NCBI RefSeq assembly: GCF_937903345.1
Contig: NZ_CALCZQ010000062.1
Coordinates: forward strand, 62,001 to 126,000
From: an uncultured Emticicia sp.
GTDB taxonomy: Bacteria; Bacteroidota; Bacteroidia; Cytophagales; Spirosomataceae
DNA length: 64,000 nt
Reading direction: 5' to 3'
The notes under the pieces were generated by a model. That model was not told the origin of the DNA and made no database searches. It saw nothing but the letters and a program-made list of their open reading frames with translations. Shown here one piece after another: positions 18,478-27,171 of this stretch. Position 1 is the stretch's first letter, and each line of letters begins with the position of its first letter. The position numbers were made by a program, and so were the translations under genes.

Positions 18478-19191
18478 ATGAAGATAATGAACGAATATAA
18501 ATCTTTGAAAGAAGAATGTTTCGAGGCAAATATGATGCTTCCTAAACTGGGTTTGGTACTTTTTACATTCGGCAACGTAAGTGCGGTCGATAGAACAAAA
18601 GCCGTTTTCGCTATCAAACCAAGTGGAGTTCCGTATGAGTTGCTCAAAGCCGACGATATTGTGATAATGGATTATGATGCGAAGGTTGTAGAAGGAAAAA
18701 TGCGTCCGTCGTCTGATACTAAAACGCATGCCCAATTATATAAAAATTGGGAAGACATTGGTGGAATCACGCATACCCATAGCACTTATGCAGTTGCATG
18801 GGCTCAAGCTGGCATGGATATACCAATTTTTGGAACAACCCACGCCGACCATACACATCAAGACATCCCGTGTGCGAAGGTTTTGACTGATGAAATGATA
18901 CAGGGTGATTACGAGTTTGAAACAGGTAATCAGATATTTGATTGTTTTGCCGAAAAAAAACTCTCATACAAAGAAGTGGAAATGGTTTTACTCCAAAGTC
19001 ACGGACCATTTACTTGGGGCAAAAATGCCGAAAAATCGGTTTATAATGCGGCAGTTTTGGAAGAAGTTGCTCGAATGGCGATACTTACGCTTCAAATAAA
19101 CCCAAACACGCCGAGAATAAAAGACACCTTACGCATAAAGCATTTTGAGCGTAAACACGGCAAAAATGCCTATTATGGACAAGGTTGTTAA
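18478..19191 (+). CDS. araD: L-ribulose-5-phosphate 4-epimerase
   Basis: A 237-residue class II aldolase-fold enzyme that converts L-ribulose 5-phosphate to D-xylulose 5-phosphate. Seen are the phosphate-binding GNVSAVDR and KPSGVPYELL segments, SSDTKTHAQLY, and the zinc histidines in THTHSTYAVAWAQ and THADHT, with a further His in QSHGPFTWG. The start may be the ATG at 18478 or 18487. It closes the arabinose locus and is convergent with the polymerase gene. Confidence 0.93.
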   Translation: MKIMNEYKSLKEECFEANMMLPKLGLVLFTFGNVSAVDRTKAVFAIKPSGVPYELLKADDIVIMDYDAKVVEGKMRPSSDTKTHAQLYKNWEDIGGITHTHSTYAVAWAQAGMDIPIFGTTHADHTHQDIPCAKVLTDEMIQGDYEFETGNQIFDCFAEKKLSYKEVEMVLLQSHGPFTWGKNAEKSVYNAAVLEEVARMAILTLQINPNTPRIKDTLRIKHFERKHGKNAYYGQGC

Positions 19192-19257
19192 ACAAATTTA
19201 TAAGGGATTTTAACCAATACCTGAGTGAATTCTTTTATAATTCGTGAACTATAAAAT

Positions 19258-22227
19258 TTAAAGTATTTCTGCATTTGTCATTTCCAAACTCCGTGGGTCT
19301 GCCTTCACTTCAAGTTTTTGCATCGAATAGACTTCCAGTGAAGGAAACCCAAATTCTTCTACTACTTTACCATCAAGGCAATAGACACCTCGCCCACGAA
19401 AAGGATATTTTTCGAGCGAAGGTGGAAAATGGGTAGTGTCGAAAAATTCTCCTTTCTCATCTAAAAAATACCCAAATCCCATCAATTTATGATTCTTGGT
19501 TCGGACGGGTTTCCATGTAACCAAATAACCATAAATTTTGATGTTTCGACCGACCAAACTGACAAGATTTTGGCCCGTAGTTGAAGTGCTATTTGTTACG
19601 GCTACTAACTCAAAAGGACTCGAAATCGAAAAACCTAATAACTCAATTTGATCATAGGCATCTTCTAATGGATGACACACCAATGCTGGTAAATGATACG
19701 TTTCTGGCTCGGGCAATCCAAATAGTGTTTGTTTATAATGGCTTGGCTGAAATCTGCTATTATACCGAAAATGAGCCTCCCAAAGTAATTCTTTTTTGGG
19801 TGTGCCAAAATTTCTAAATGCACCAATCCGAATGAGAATGATTAGTTGTTCTAAACCAATACTTATTCTACTAACGAAATTTGAAAATGATGTAAAATGC
19901 CCGAAATTCCTTTCCTGCAATAAACCTTCGATAAGTTTGTTTTCAAGTGATTTGATATGTATCCAACCCAGCCAAATAACATTACCTTCTATTCTGGTTA
20001 GATAATCACTTTCGTTGATTTCGGGGGCTTCGATAAGAGCACCGTATCTTCGGGCTTCGTGAATATAAAACTCCGTTGAGTAAAAGCCACCAAAATTATT
20101 GATTACCGCTACCATAAATTCCAAGGGAAAATAGGTTTTCAAATATAAACTTTGGTAGCTTTCCACGGCAAAACTCGCTGAGTGAGCTTTACTAAAACTG
20201 TAACCAGAAAAACTTTCAATCTGTCGCCACACCTCTTTGGCCAATTCTTCTGTATAGCCTAATTCTTTACAGTTATTAAACCATTTATCGGTTATTCTTT
20301 GAAACTCAGTTCTTGACCTAAATTTTCCTGACATGGCTCTTCTCAAAATATCGGCTTCGGCCAATGTAAGGTTCGCAAAACCATGAGCCACTTTCAGAAC
20401 ATCTTCTTGATAAACCATTACTCCAAAAGTATCCGATAAAAGCTCCTGCATTTTGGGGTGTAAGTAGCTCACTTGGTGCGGATTATGATAACGCACAATG
20501 TATTCTTTCATCATTCCACTCGATGAAACACCTGGGCGAATAATTGAACTTGCGGCTACTAAAGTGATGTAATTATCGCACCGAAGTTTCCAAATTAGTG
20601 AACGCATGGCGGGCGATTCTACATAAAAACACCCCATTGTTTCGTGGCTTTGAAGTTGCCGTTTAATGTTTTCATCATCCTTAAATTTTTGAATGGCATG
20701 AATATCAATATCAACCCCTCGGTTTTCCTTCACAATATCGACCGCCGTTTTGATATGTCCGAGTCCACGTTGTGAAAGCACATCAAATTTTGCAAATCCA
20801 ATATCTTCGGCTACATACATATCAAATTGGCAAATTGGAAAACCCTTTGGCATTGGTTGTAGAGCCGTATAATTTGATAAAGGTTCTTCTGAAATCATAA
20901 TACCTCCTGCATGAATCGACAAACTGTTTGGATAATCTTCTAAAAGTGGAGCGTATTGAAAAATGTACTTAGTGTATTCATTCTGACTTGCTTTTTCGGG
21001 ATATTTAATCATTTCGTCAATCTCTGATTTGGGCAAACCAAAAACCTTGGCTAGTTCTCTAACTGCCGAACGGTCTTGAAAAGTATTGTAAGTGGCTAGC
21101 AAACAAACATACTCTTTTCCATATCGTTTAAAAACATAGTCGATGATTTCATCTCTTTCGTCCCAACTAAAATCAATATCAAAATCAGGTGGAGAAGTGC
21201 GAAAAGGATTGATGAAACGTTCAAAATACAAGTCTAATTCTATCGGATTGACATCGGTGATACCAACACAATATGCCACAATCGAGTTTGCTCCCGAACC
21301 ACGCCCAACGTGAAAATACCCTCTCGACCTTGCATAACGAATAATGTCCCAAGTAATCAAAAAATACGAACAAAAGTTTAATTCATAAATAATCGTCAAT
21401 TCTTTCTCTATCCTTTCTTCAGCAGCTTTATTGTTTTTGCCGTATCGATAAATCATTCCATCAGTAGTCAGTTTCCTCAATAACTCAATATCATCGGTTT
21501 TGCTATTGGTAAATAATCGTTTGTTTTTGCTGGTTTTAAAATCAAAATCAAAACTGCATTGCTCGCTTATGGCCTTTGTTTTTTCAAGCCATTCTTCAAA
21601 ATACTGAAAATTTTCAAAGAGTTTCTGTTCTTCAATTGGCCATTCGGATGGATTCGCTTCGGCATATTTGGGTAATTTGCTTAAAAGTGTATTGTGGTCA
21701 ATGGCTCGTAAAAGTCTATGCAAATTGAAATAGATTTTATTGAAAAAAGTAAGTGTATGAATAGCGATGACTTTCTCAAAACCTTGTTTATTCTGAAAAC
21801 GGTAAGTTTTCGGGATTTCCCAAAAATGAACGCCAATAAATTCGTGATTTTCTAAAACTTGACTTGTTTCTAGAAAATCAAGCGGATAAATGTTAAAAAC
21901 ATTTTTAAACGAAGGAGCTTTGTTCGGAAAATCCTTTTTTTTATCCAAATAATCAGTCAAAAAATAATTGATTTCTCGGAAACCCTCATTGTTTTTGGCT
22001 AAACAGATGTATTTCAATTCATCCCCATTTCTAAACTCCACTCCTACTATTGGCCGAATATTGGCAGCATTACACGCTTTTACAAAATCAAAAACTCCTG
22101 AAGTATTATTAATATCAGTCAAAGCCAAGCAGCCAATACCCAACTCAACGGCCTTATTTACAAGGTCTTGGACAGCGATTGTGCCATAGCGAAGACTAAA
22201 ATATGAATGACAGTTTAAGTACATCAA
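19258..22227 (-). CDS. dnaE2: Error-prone DNA polymerase III alpha-like subunit (DnaE2/ImuC type)
   Basis: A 989-residue C-family polymerase. The N-terminal PHP domain (residues 1-250) begins MMYLNCHSYFSLRYG with LALTDINN; the polymerase core has FHVGRGSGANSIVAYCVGITDVNP and the catalytic Asp cluster PPDFDIDFSWDERDEII, followed by the helix-hairpin-helix region and an OB-fold near residue 880. It is shorter than replicative DnaE (about 1160 residues). It lies 83 bases downstream of a Y-family polymerase gene on the same strand, beside a LexA-like regulator, which is the mutagenesis-cassette arrangement. It likely extends past lesions; the gene symbol is by analogy. Confidence 0.85.
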   Translation of the reverse strand: MMYLNCHSYFSLRYGTIAVQDLVNKAVELGIGCLALTDINNTSGVFDFVKACNAANIRPIVGVEFRNGDELKYICLAKNNEGFREINYFLTDYLDKKKDFPNKAPSFKNVFNIYPLDFLETSQVLENHEFIGVHFWEIPKTYRFQNKQGFEKVIAIHTLTFFNKIYFNLHRLLRAIDHNTLLSKLPKYAEANPSEWPIEEQKLFENFQYFEEWLEKTKAISEQCSFDFDFKTSKNKRLFTNSKTDDIELLRKLTTDGMIYRYGKNNKAAEERIEKELTIIYELNFCSYFLITWDIIRYARSRGYFHVGRGSGANSIVAYCVGITDVNPIELDLYFERFINPFRTSPPDFDIDFSWDERDEIIDYVFKRYGKEYVCLLATYNTFQDRSAVRELAKVFGLPKSEIDEMIKYPEKASQNEYTKYIFQYAPLLEDYPNSLSIHAGGIMISEEPLSNYTALQPMPKGFPICQFDMYVAEDIGFAKFDVLSQRGLGHIKTAVDIVKENRGVDIDIHAIQKFKDDENIKRQLQSHETMGCFYVESPAMRSLIWKLRCDNYITLVAASSIIRPGVSSSGMMKEYIVRYHNPHQVSYLHPKMQELLSDTFGVMVYQEDVLKVAHGFANLTLAEADILRRAMSGKFRSRTEFQRITDKWFNNCKELGYTEELAKEVWRQIESFSGYSFSKAHSASFAVESYQSLYLKTYFPLEFMVAVINNFGGFYSTEFYIHEARRYGALIEAPEINESDYLTRIEGNVIWLGWIHIKSLENKLIEGLLQERNFGHFTSFSNFVSRISIGLEQLIILIRIGAFRNFGTPKKELLWEAHFRYNSRFQPSHYKQTLFGLPEPETYHLPALVCHPLEDAYDQIELLGFSISSPFELVAVTNSTSTTGQNLVSLVGRNIKIYGYLVTWKPVRTKNHKLMGFGYFLDEKGEFFDTTHFPPSLEKYPFRGRGVYCLDGKVVEEFGFPSLEVYSMQKLEVKADPRSLEMTNAEIL

Positions 22228-22310
22228 TGATAAGTGCTAATGCACAATTAAGAATTTATATAAATAGTCAAGCTACTGATTATCAGCAAACTACATGGGT
22301 TTTATTTGCC

Positions 22311-23525
22311 TTAGATATTTAATGGATTTTTATTCTGTTGATAATTGGCTTTGCGGATAAATCTTGGTTTTCGAGCCGAGTACAGCACCATACCAAATGC
22401 CCGCCCAATGAGCCGACTACCATATTTGATTCTGACTTCATCCATTGCTTGATATAAACCAGCCATTTCGGCGGTATTATCAAACAAATTGATTTGGCTA
22501 AATCCCTGTACCAATTTGCTGAATCGCACCCCAACAAGTCGAATCAAAAGTCGTTTATCATAGAGTTTTTCAAAAAGGTCGGTTACTTTCGCTATAATCG
22601 TTTGGTCATCAGTGGTGTATGGAATGTTAAATTGTTTGGTATGAGTATCAAAATTTGAATACCTGATTTTTACTGTAACACAACCCGTGCATTGCTGTTT
22701 TTGGCGAAGCTCAAAAGTCATTTCTTCAACCATTTTCAGCAAAACAGCCTTGAGTTTGTTTACATCGGTGGTATCTCTATCGAAGGTAATTTCTTTTGAA
22801 ATCGACTTTTTATCGTGGTATGGCTCAATGGGAGTATTATCCAAACCATTGGCTCTCTCCCAAAGCATTGTGCCGTTTTTACCAAATACACTTTCGAGCA
22901 TCTTGCGTGGCATTTCTGCCAAAGAACCAATATTTTGAATGCCCATATCTCTGAGGGTTTGACCAGTAACCGAACCCACCATTGGCAATTTACTGACAGA
23001 AAGCGGCCGTAGAAATGCTCTTTCATTACCAGCCAAAATGTGGCATTGCCCATTGGGTTTTACTTCGTTGGTTGCCACTTTCGATACCGTTTTATTGCTT
23101 GCCAGACCAAATGAAATAGTCAATCCTGTTTCTTTACAAATTTCGTTTTTGATTTGGGTCGAATATTTCAAGCAACCGAAATACTGTTCCATACCCGATA
23201 AATCGATATAAAACTCATCAATTGAGGCTTTTTCAAGCACGGGAACTCTATCAGATATGATTTGAGTAACCATATCCGAATATTGTGTATAAGATTCATA
23301 ATCGCCCTTGATGAAAATGGCATCTGGACAAAGTCTTTTGGCCATCACCGATGACATGGCCGAGTGAATACCAAACTTTCGGGCTTCATAACTGCAAGCA
23401 GCTACCACTCCCCTATCTGATATTCCACCAACAATCACGGGTTTGTTTAAAAGTAAAGGATTTTTTAGTCTTTCGACCGAAACATAAAAAGCGTCTAAGT
23501 CAAAGTGAACAATGTTTTTTTCCAT
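22311..23525 (-). CDS. dinB: Y-family translesion DNA polymerase (DinB/ImuB-like)
   Basis: I choose the ATG at 23525 (protein MEKNIVHFDLDAFYVSVERL, 404 residues); the frame stays open upstream but would overlap the divergent regulator. Catalytic motifs are FDLDAFYVSVE, with the first metal Asp, and KASIDEFYIDLSG. The helix-hairpin-helix is LPMVGSVTGQTLRDMGIQNIG, and a little-finger domain spans about residues 240-360. It inserts bases opposite damaged template and is probably co-transcribed with the DnaE2-like gene. The full catalytic set argues for active DinB/UmuC type over the inactive ImuB type. Confidence 0.88.
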   Translation of the reverse strand: MEKNIVHFDLDAFYVSVERLKNPLLLNKPVIVGGISDRGVVAACSYEARKFGIHSAMSSVMAKRLCPDAIFIKGDYESYTQYSDMVTQIISDRVPVLEKASIDEFYIDLSGMEQYFGCLKYSTQIKNEICKETGLTISFGLASNKTVSKVATNEVKPNGQCHILAGNERAFLRPLSVSKLPMVGSVTGQTLRDMGIQNIGSLAEMPRKMLESVFGKNGTMLWERANGLDNTPIEPYHDKKSISKEITFDRDTTDVNKLKAVLLKMVEEMTFELRQKQQCTGCVTVKIRYSNFDTHTKQFNIPYTTDDQTIIAKVTDLFEKLYDKRLLIRLVGVRFSKLVQGFSQINLFDNTAEMAGLYQAMDEVRIKYGSRLIGRAFGMVLYSARKPRFIRKANYQQNKNPLNI

Positions 23526-23562
23526 AGAAAAAATATTTTTAGGATTCCACTGGCAAGTTATT

Positions 23563-23598
23563 GACAAAATGCGTAATATTGTCTGCTCAAAATGCTTA
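23563..23598. promoter_or_regulatory. Candidate operator between the dinB and regulator genes
   Basis: The 77-base divergent gap holds two direct copies of CAAAATGCnTA (23565-23575 and 23588-23598), 23 bases apart, close to two helical turns. The first is embedded in an inverted repeat GACAA/TTGTC (23563-23583). This is the natural place for the adjacent XRE/S24 regulator to control both directions. Confidence 0.5.
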
Positions 23599-23602
23599 GT
23601 AT

Positions 23603-24391
23603 ATGTCAATTTATAAAACTATAGGTCAAAACGTTAGACTTTTAAGGCAACAAAAGGGTCTTTCTCAAGAACAAATTGCAGATTTGCTGAATCTACCCAG
23701 TAATACTTATGCCTACTACGAACGTGGCGACAGAGATTTTCCGATGGAAACACTCGTGAAGGTTTCGGGGATATTTAGTATGGCTTTAGATGCTCTAATC
23801 AAGTATGATTTGAGCAAAATCGACTTGAAAGGTTTGATGCAGGTAGGTAGCAACCGACTCCTGTTTCCGATACTTATCAAGGAAAACACTAAAGTTGAAA
23901 GTATCGAAATCGTACCAATCAAAGCATCGGCTGGGTACAGAAAAGGCTATGCAGACCCACAGTTTATTGAGGCTCTGCCCAAAATTAGTTTGCCATTTTT
24001 GGGTGTTGGCACACACCGTGGTTTTCAGATTATAGGAGATTCGATGCTGCCGATTCAGTCGGAATCTTATATCGTGGGAAAATACATCGAAAGTTTTGAT
24101 GATATTAAAAACAATAAGTCGTACATCATACTGACAGATGAAGATATTTTGTACAAACAAGTAAAAAATAAAATCAATGATGATGGTTCTTTGCATCTGA
24201 TTTCAAATAACAAATATTACCCCACGATTCAGATTGAGCCACAGCATATTTTGGAAATTTGGCAGTTTACTTGCTTTATTTCCACCAAAGATGTGGATGA
24301 ATACTCGATGGGATTAGAAGATGTTTTTATGTCTTTGAATGGTATCAGCAAAGGAATTGAGGAGATAAAAGAGAGGATACTAATCAAATAA
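23603..24391 (+). CDS. LexA-like XRE/S24 self-cleaving repressor
   Basis: A 262-residue regulator. Residues 5-65 are an XRE helix-turn-helix (GQNVRLLRQQKGLSQEQIADLL). Residues about 100-225 are an S24 peptidase domain with the predicted cleavage bond Ala110-Gly111 (KASAGY), nucleophile Ser147 in GDSMLP and general base Lys185 in LYKQV. The fold matches LexA/CI-type repressors that cleave themselves on RecA filaments after DNA damage. It is divergent from the dinB-dnaE2 pair and converges with the SRAP gene (12-base overlap), so it probably represses this cassette. Confidence 0.85.
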   Translation: MSIYKTIGQNVRLLRQQKGLSQEQIADLLNLPSNTYAYYERGDRDFPMETLVKVSGIFSMALDALIKYDLSKIDLKGLMQVGSNRLLFPILIKENTKVESIEIVPIKASAGYRKGYADPQFIEALPKISLPFLGVGTHRGFQIIGDSMLPIQSESYIVGKYIESFDDIKNNKSYIILTDEDILYKQVKNKINDDGSLHLISNNKYYPTIQIEPQHILEIWQFTCFISTKDVDEYSMGLEDVFMSLNGISKGIEEIKERILIK

Positions 24392-25108
24392 TTGAAGCTC
24401 AGGATAATCGACTTTTTCCAGAATTACGGCTTTATTACGATTTGCTTTGGCATTATTGGCTTCCATCGAGATTGGAATGGCAACTAAATCAGTCTCGTTA
24501 TAAGTTTTGATTAAATCGCTAATTGATTGTTGAGATAATTGAGGGGCGAGCCACGTTTTTTCGTCGCTTTGACTTAAAATTAAAGGCATTCTTTTCTTTA
24601 CATTGTGTATTTTTTCCATTAATTCGTTGGCCGGGGTCGTAATAATACTAAAAGTGTTTTTCACTTCGCCCGTACTTTTATCAACCCAAGAATCATAGAC
24701 ACAAGCCAACGAGAATATTTCCTGACCTTCAATTTTTATGTAGTAAGGATATTTTTTATTGTTGAGCTGTCGCCATTCAAAAAAGCCAGAAACTGGCAAA
24801 ATACAACGCCGAGAAACAATAGCAGACTTGAAAGATGGCTTTTCAAAAACAGTTTCGCCAACGGCATTCAGTGTATTGTGCTGAAAATCGGCATCTTTTG
24901 CCCAATTGGGTATGAGCCCCCACTCGTATAGAAAGATATCGTCATGCTTGATGATAGGCAATTTAGGATGCTCAAAGCCACTCACAAAATAATAAGTTGG
25001 TATTTCAAACATTTCAGTGTCTGACTTAAAATTGGGCGGTAAAGCATTTTTATAACGCTCGGCCAGTTTAGATTTCTTTTTTTCGAGATATGAGGCGTTG
25101 TAACACAT
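24380..25108 (-). CDS. yedK: SRAP family protein (YedK/HMCES-like)
   Basis: A 242-residue protein starting MCYNA, so Cys2 becomes the N-terminal catalytic residue that forms a covalent adduct with abasic sites in single-stranded DNA. Further SRAP blocks are WGLIPNWAKD, LNAVGETVFEKPSF, SRRCILPVSGFFEW (catalytic Glu) and the histidine in EKIHNVKKRMPLIL. It shields abasic sites and prevents strand breaks. An imperfect inverted repeat, TTGTTA/TAACAA at 25123-25143, lies just upstream and may regulate it. It completes a damage-response cluster with the polymerases. Confidence 0.92.
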   Translation of the reverse strand: MCYNASYLEKKKSKLAERYKNALPPNFKSDTEMFEIPTYYFVSGFEHPKLPIIKHDDIFLYEWGLIPNWAKDADFQHNTLNAVGETVFEKPSFKSAIVSRRCILPVSGFFEWRQLNNKKYPYYIKIEGQEIFSLACVYDSWVDKSTGEVKNTFSIITTPANELMEKIHNVKKRMPLILSQSDEKTWLAPQLSQQSISDLIKTYNETDLVAIPISMEANNAKANRNKAVILEKVDYPELQLFD

Positions 25109-25323
25109 GAGGGTTTTGACACTTGTTATTTCAAAAGTAACAAAATTTAAATAAAGCTATGTGGGAAGATTACAAAAAGCTACAATTATTCTTTGGCTTG
25201 ATATTTTCAAATTTTCCTATTACTTGTTCCGTACCGAATAATAAATAAATAGCTTAATTCTTGTTTGATTTTATTCTTTATTATTACTTGCACAAAAACA
25301 CTGTTCTCCCCTATAAAATTGAT

Positions 25324-26136
25324 ATGAGATTCATGCTAACACTTCGTCCACTGACTGGTAATCAGCCGCTTATCTTCAATTATCAATATCCTTTTATGGC
25401 TTGGGTTTATGGTCGCTTAAATGAGGCAGACCAACAATATGCCGAATTTCTACACCAAAAGGGCTACCAAGTTCATAGTTCGCTCAAAAACTTTAAGCAT
25501 TTCACGTTCTCTAATTTTCAAATTGCTCGATTAGCTCAGCCCATTAAGCCGGGCGATAGTTATATGAAACTCAGCAATGAGCCAATAAAGGTATTGGCTT
25601 CGTTTTATATTGACAAAGCCGCCGAAGATTTCATCGTTGGACTCTTTCGCAATCAGACAGTCAGTATTTATGATGCGGTTTATCAAGCAAATTTCAACAT
25701 TGAGCGAATCGAATCGTTACCTAACAAAACCTTTGGAAATCAAGCCCTTGTCTTACAAACTATTTCTCCCATGGTGGTTGCCCGCAAAAAAGCCGATGGC
25801 AAAGATGACTACCTAAGCCCCGAAGACCCTGACTTTGCCGCCTACTTTGCTTATAATCTCATGGAAAAATACAATAGTGTTAATCCGGAAGCCACGAAAG
25901 TAGATGTCGAAACAGCAGCTCGATTGGTTAAATTTCGCTTGCTCAAAAAAGACAAACTTAAAAGTAGATTGGTGACCATCAAGCAAAACAAAGCCAGCGA
26001 AACAAAAGTAAGAGCATTCACAAATTTTAGTTTTGAAGTTTCGGCTCCAGCGGAAGTTTTGGAAGTTGGCTTTCTGGGTGGCTTTGGAAAGCATTGTGCC
26101 AATGGTTTTGGCTGCTGCGAAGTTGTCAGCAATTGA
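25324..26136 (+). CDS. cas6: CRISPR RNA endoribonuclease Cas6
   Basis: I start at the ATG at 25324 (MRFMLTLRPLTGNQPL, 270 residues); the frame extends upstream to a TTG at 25261 without typical Cas6 sequence. The N-terminal RAMP strand LTLRP and the C-terminal glycine-rich loop GFLGGFGKHCANGFGCCEVV identify Cas6, which cuts the array transcript within the repeat and leaves an 8-base 5' tag, here expected to be ATTGAAAT. Candidate catalytic histidines include those near residue 35-60 (LHQKGYQVHSS, KHFTF). It heads the CRISPR operon. Confidence 0.88.
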   Translation: MRFMLTLRPLTGNQPLIFNYQYPFMAWVYGRLNEADQQYAEFLHQKGYQVHSSLKNFKHFTFSNFQIARLAQPIKPGDSYMKLSNEPIKVLASFYIDKAAEDFIVGLFRNQTVSIYDAVYQANFNIERIESLPNKTFGNQALVLQTISPMVVARKKADGKDDYLSPEDPDFAAYFAYNLMEKYNSVNPEATKVDVETAARLVKFRLLKKDKLKSRLVTIKQNKASETKVRAFTNFSFEVSAPAEVLEVGFLGGFGKHCANGFGCCEVVSN

Positions 26137-26178
26137 AACGTTTACTTATCATCATCACCAATAATCATATATTTTCTA

Positions 26179-27111
26179 ATGAACGTTTTCCATGATAATA
26201 GCCCAAAATACAGGTTATTGGCTATTCTGAAAGATTTGCTCGAACGCCCTAACCATCATACCCGTAAGATGTTGGCCACCAAATATAATGTAAACGTCGA
26301 TACCATAAAAAAGGATTTCAACGAACTTCGTGATGCCGATTTCTTGGTAAAACCTGACAAAAAACATCGTTATGCCATTGTGTCGAATAAATCTATGGAG
26401 TTTTTGGAAGATGTTTTGTTTTTTACGGAAGCCGAAAAGGATTTTTTGCTCGATGCACTCGTAAAAGCCAATGCCACCGACCGCCGTTTAGAAAAGATTA
26501 GAGAAAAACTCGAAACTATTTATGATGTGTCGAAGCTCGGGAGTAGTTTGTTTTCAAAGACTTTTCTGACAAAAGCCAATTTGCTCGAACAAGCCAAACA
26601 ACAAAAACGAGTAGTGAAACTTATCAATTATCGCTCGACCAATAGTAGCGATGTAACCGACCGCATGGTAGAACCTTTTTCTGTTAGCACCAAAGAGGAT
26701 ATTTTGCAAGCTTTTGATACTGACAAACAAGTGATTAGGCATTTCAGAATCTCAAGAATTGAGCGAGTAGAACTGCAAAAACTCAATTGGGCTTATGAAA
26801 CTCGGCATTATGTAACGGCAACTGACCCATTCAGAATTGTGAACGACCGCCAAGTGCGAGTACATATCAAACTTAAAGTAGGTGGCTATAATGAACTCAC
26901 CGAACGTTTCCCTTTGACGCAAGCCTATTTACAACCATCAGCCGACGAAGCAGGCATTTTTGATTTTGAATGCAAAGTAAATGAGCGTTTTTTCGGACTA
27001 ACCAATTTCATTTTGGGTTACCACGAACATATCGTTGAAATTGTAGAACCCGAAAGCTTAGTTGAGCATATAAAAGCCCACATTGGCAGAATAAATTTTT
27101 TAGAAATTTAA
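26179..27111 (+). CDS. WYL-domain transcriptional regulator
   Basis: A 310-residue protein with an N-terminal winged helix-turn-helix (residues about 10-65: LKDLLERPNHHTRKMLATKYNVNVDTIKKDF), a WYL domain (about 120-205, with KLINYRS, VEPFSV and HFRISRIERV) and a C-terminal WCX-like extension. WYL domains sense nucleic-acid-like ligands and often regulate defence loci. Lying between cas6 and cas3 on the same strand, it probably controls cas expression. No binding site could be identified. Confidence 0.87.
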   Translation: MNVFHDNSPKYRLLAILKDLLERPNHHTRKMLATKYNVNVDTIKKDFNELRDADFLVKPDKKHRYAIVSNKSMEFLEDVLFFTEAEKDFLLDALVKANATDRRLEKIREKLETIYDVSKLGSSLFSKTFLTKANLLEQAKQQKRVVKLINYRSTNSSDVTDRMVEPFSVSTKEDILQAFDTDKQVIRHFRISRIERVELQKLNWAYETRHYVTATDPFRIVNDRQVRVHIKLKVGGYNELTERFPLTQAYLQPSADEAGIFDFECKVNERFFGLTNFILGYHEHIVEIVEPESLVEHIKAHIGRINFLEI

Positions 27112-27171
27112 GGGGTGGGGTGGATAATACATATGTAAGGGATTTAAGTTTGACACAAATATTAAGAGAAG

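Noticed and set aside
19192..19257. TTTTATA/TATAAAA inverted repeat between araD and dnaE2
   Set aside because: An AT-only 7-bp stem with a 10-base loop is too weak to call a terminator.
27112..27129. G-rich stretch after the WYL gene, similar in look to the DUF559-unit tail
   Set aside because: There is no adjoining hairpin and the end differs (GGATAAT in place of GGTTAAA), so the resemblance is too weak.
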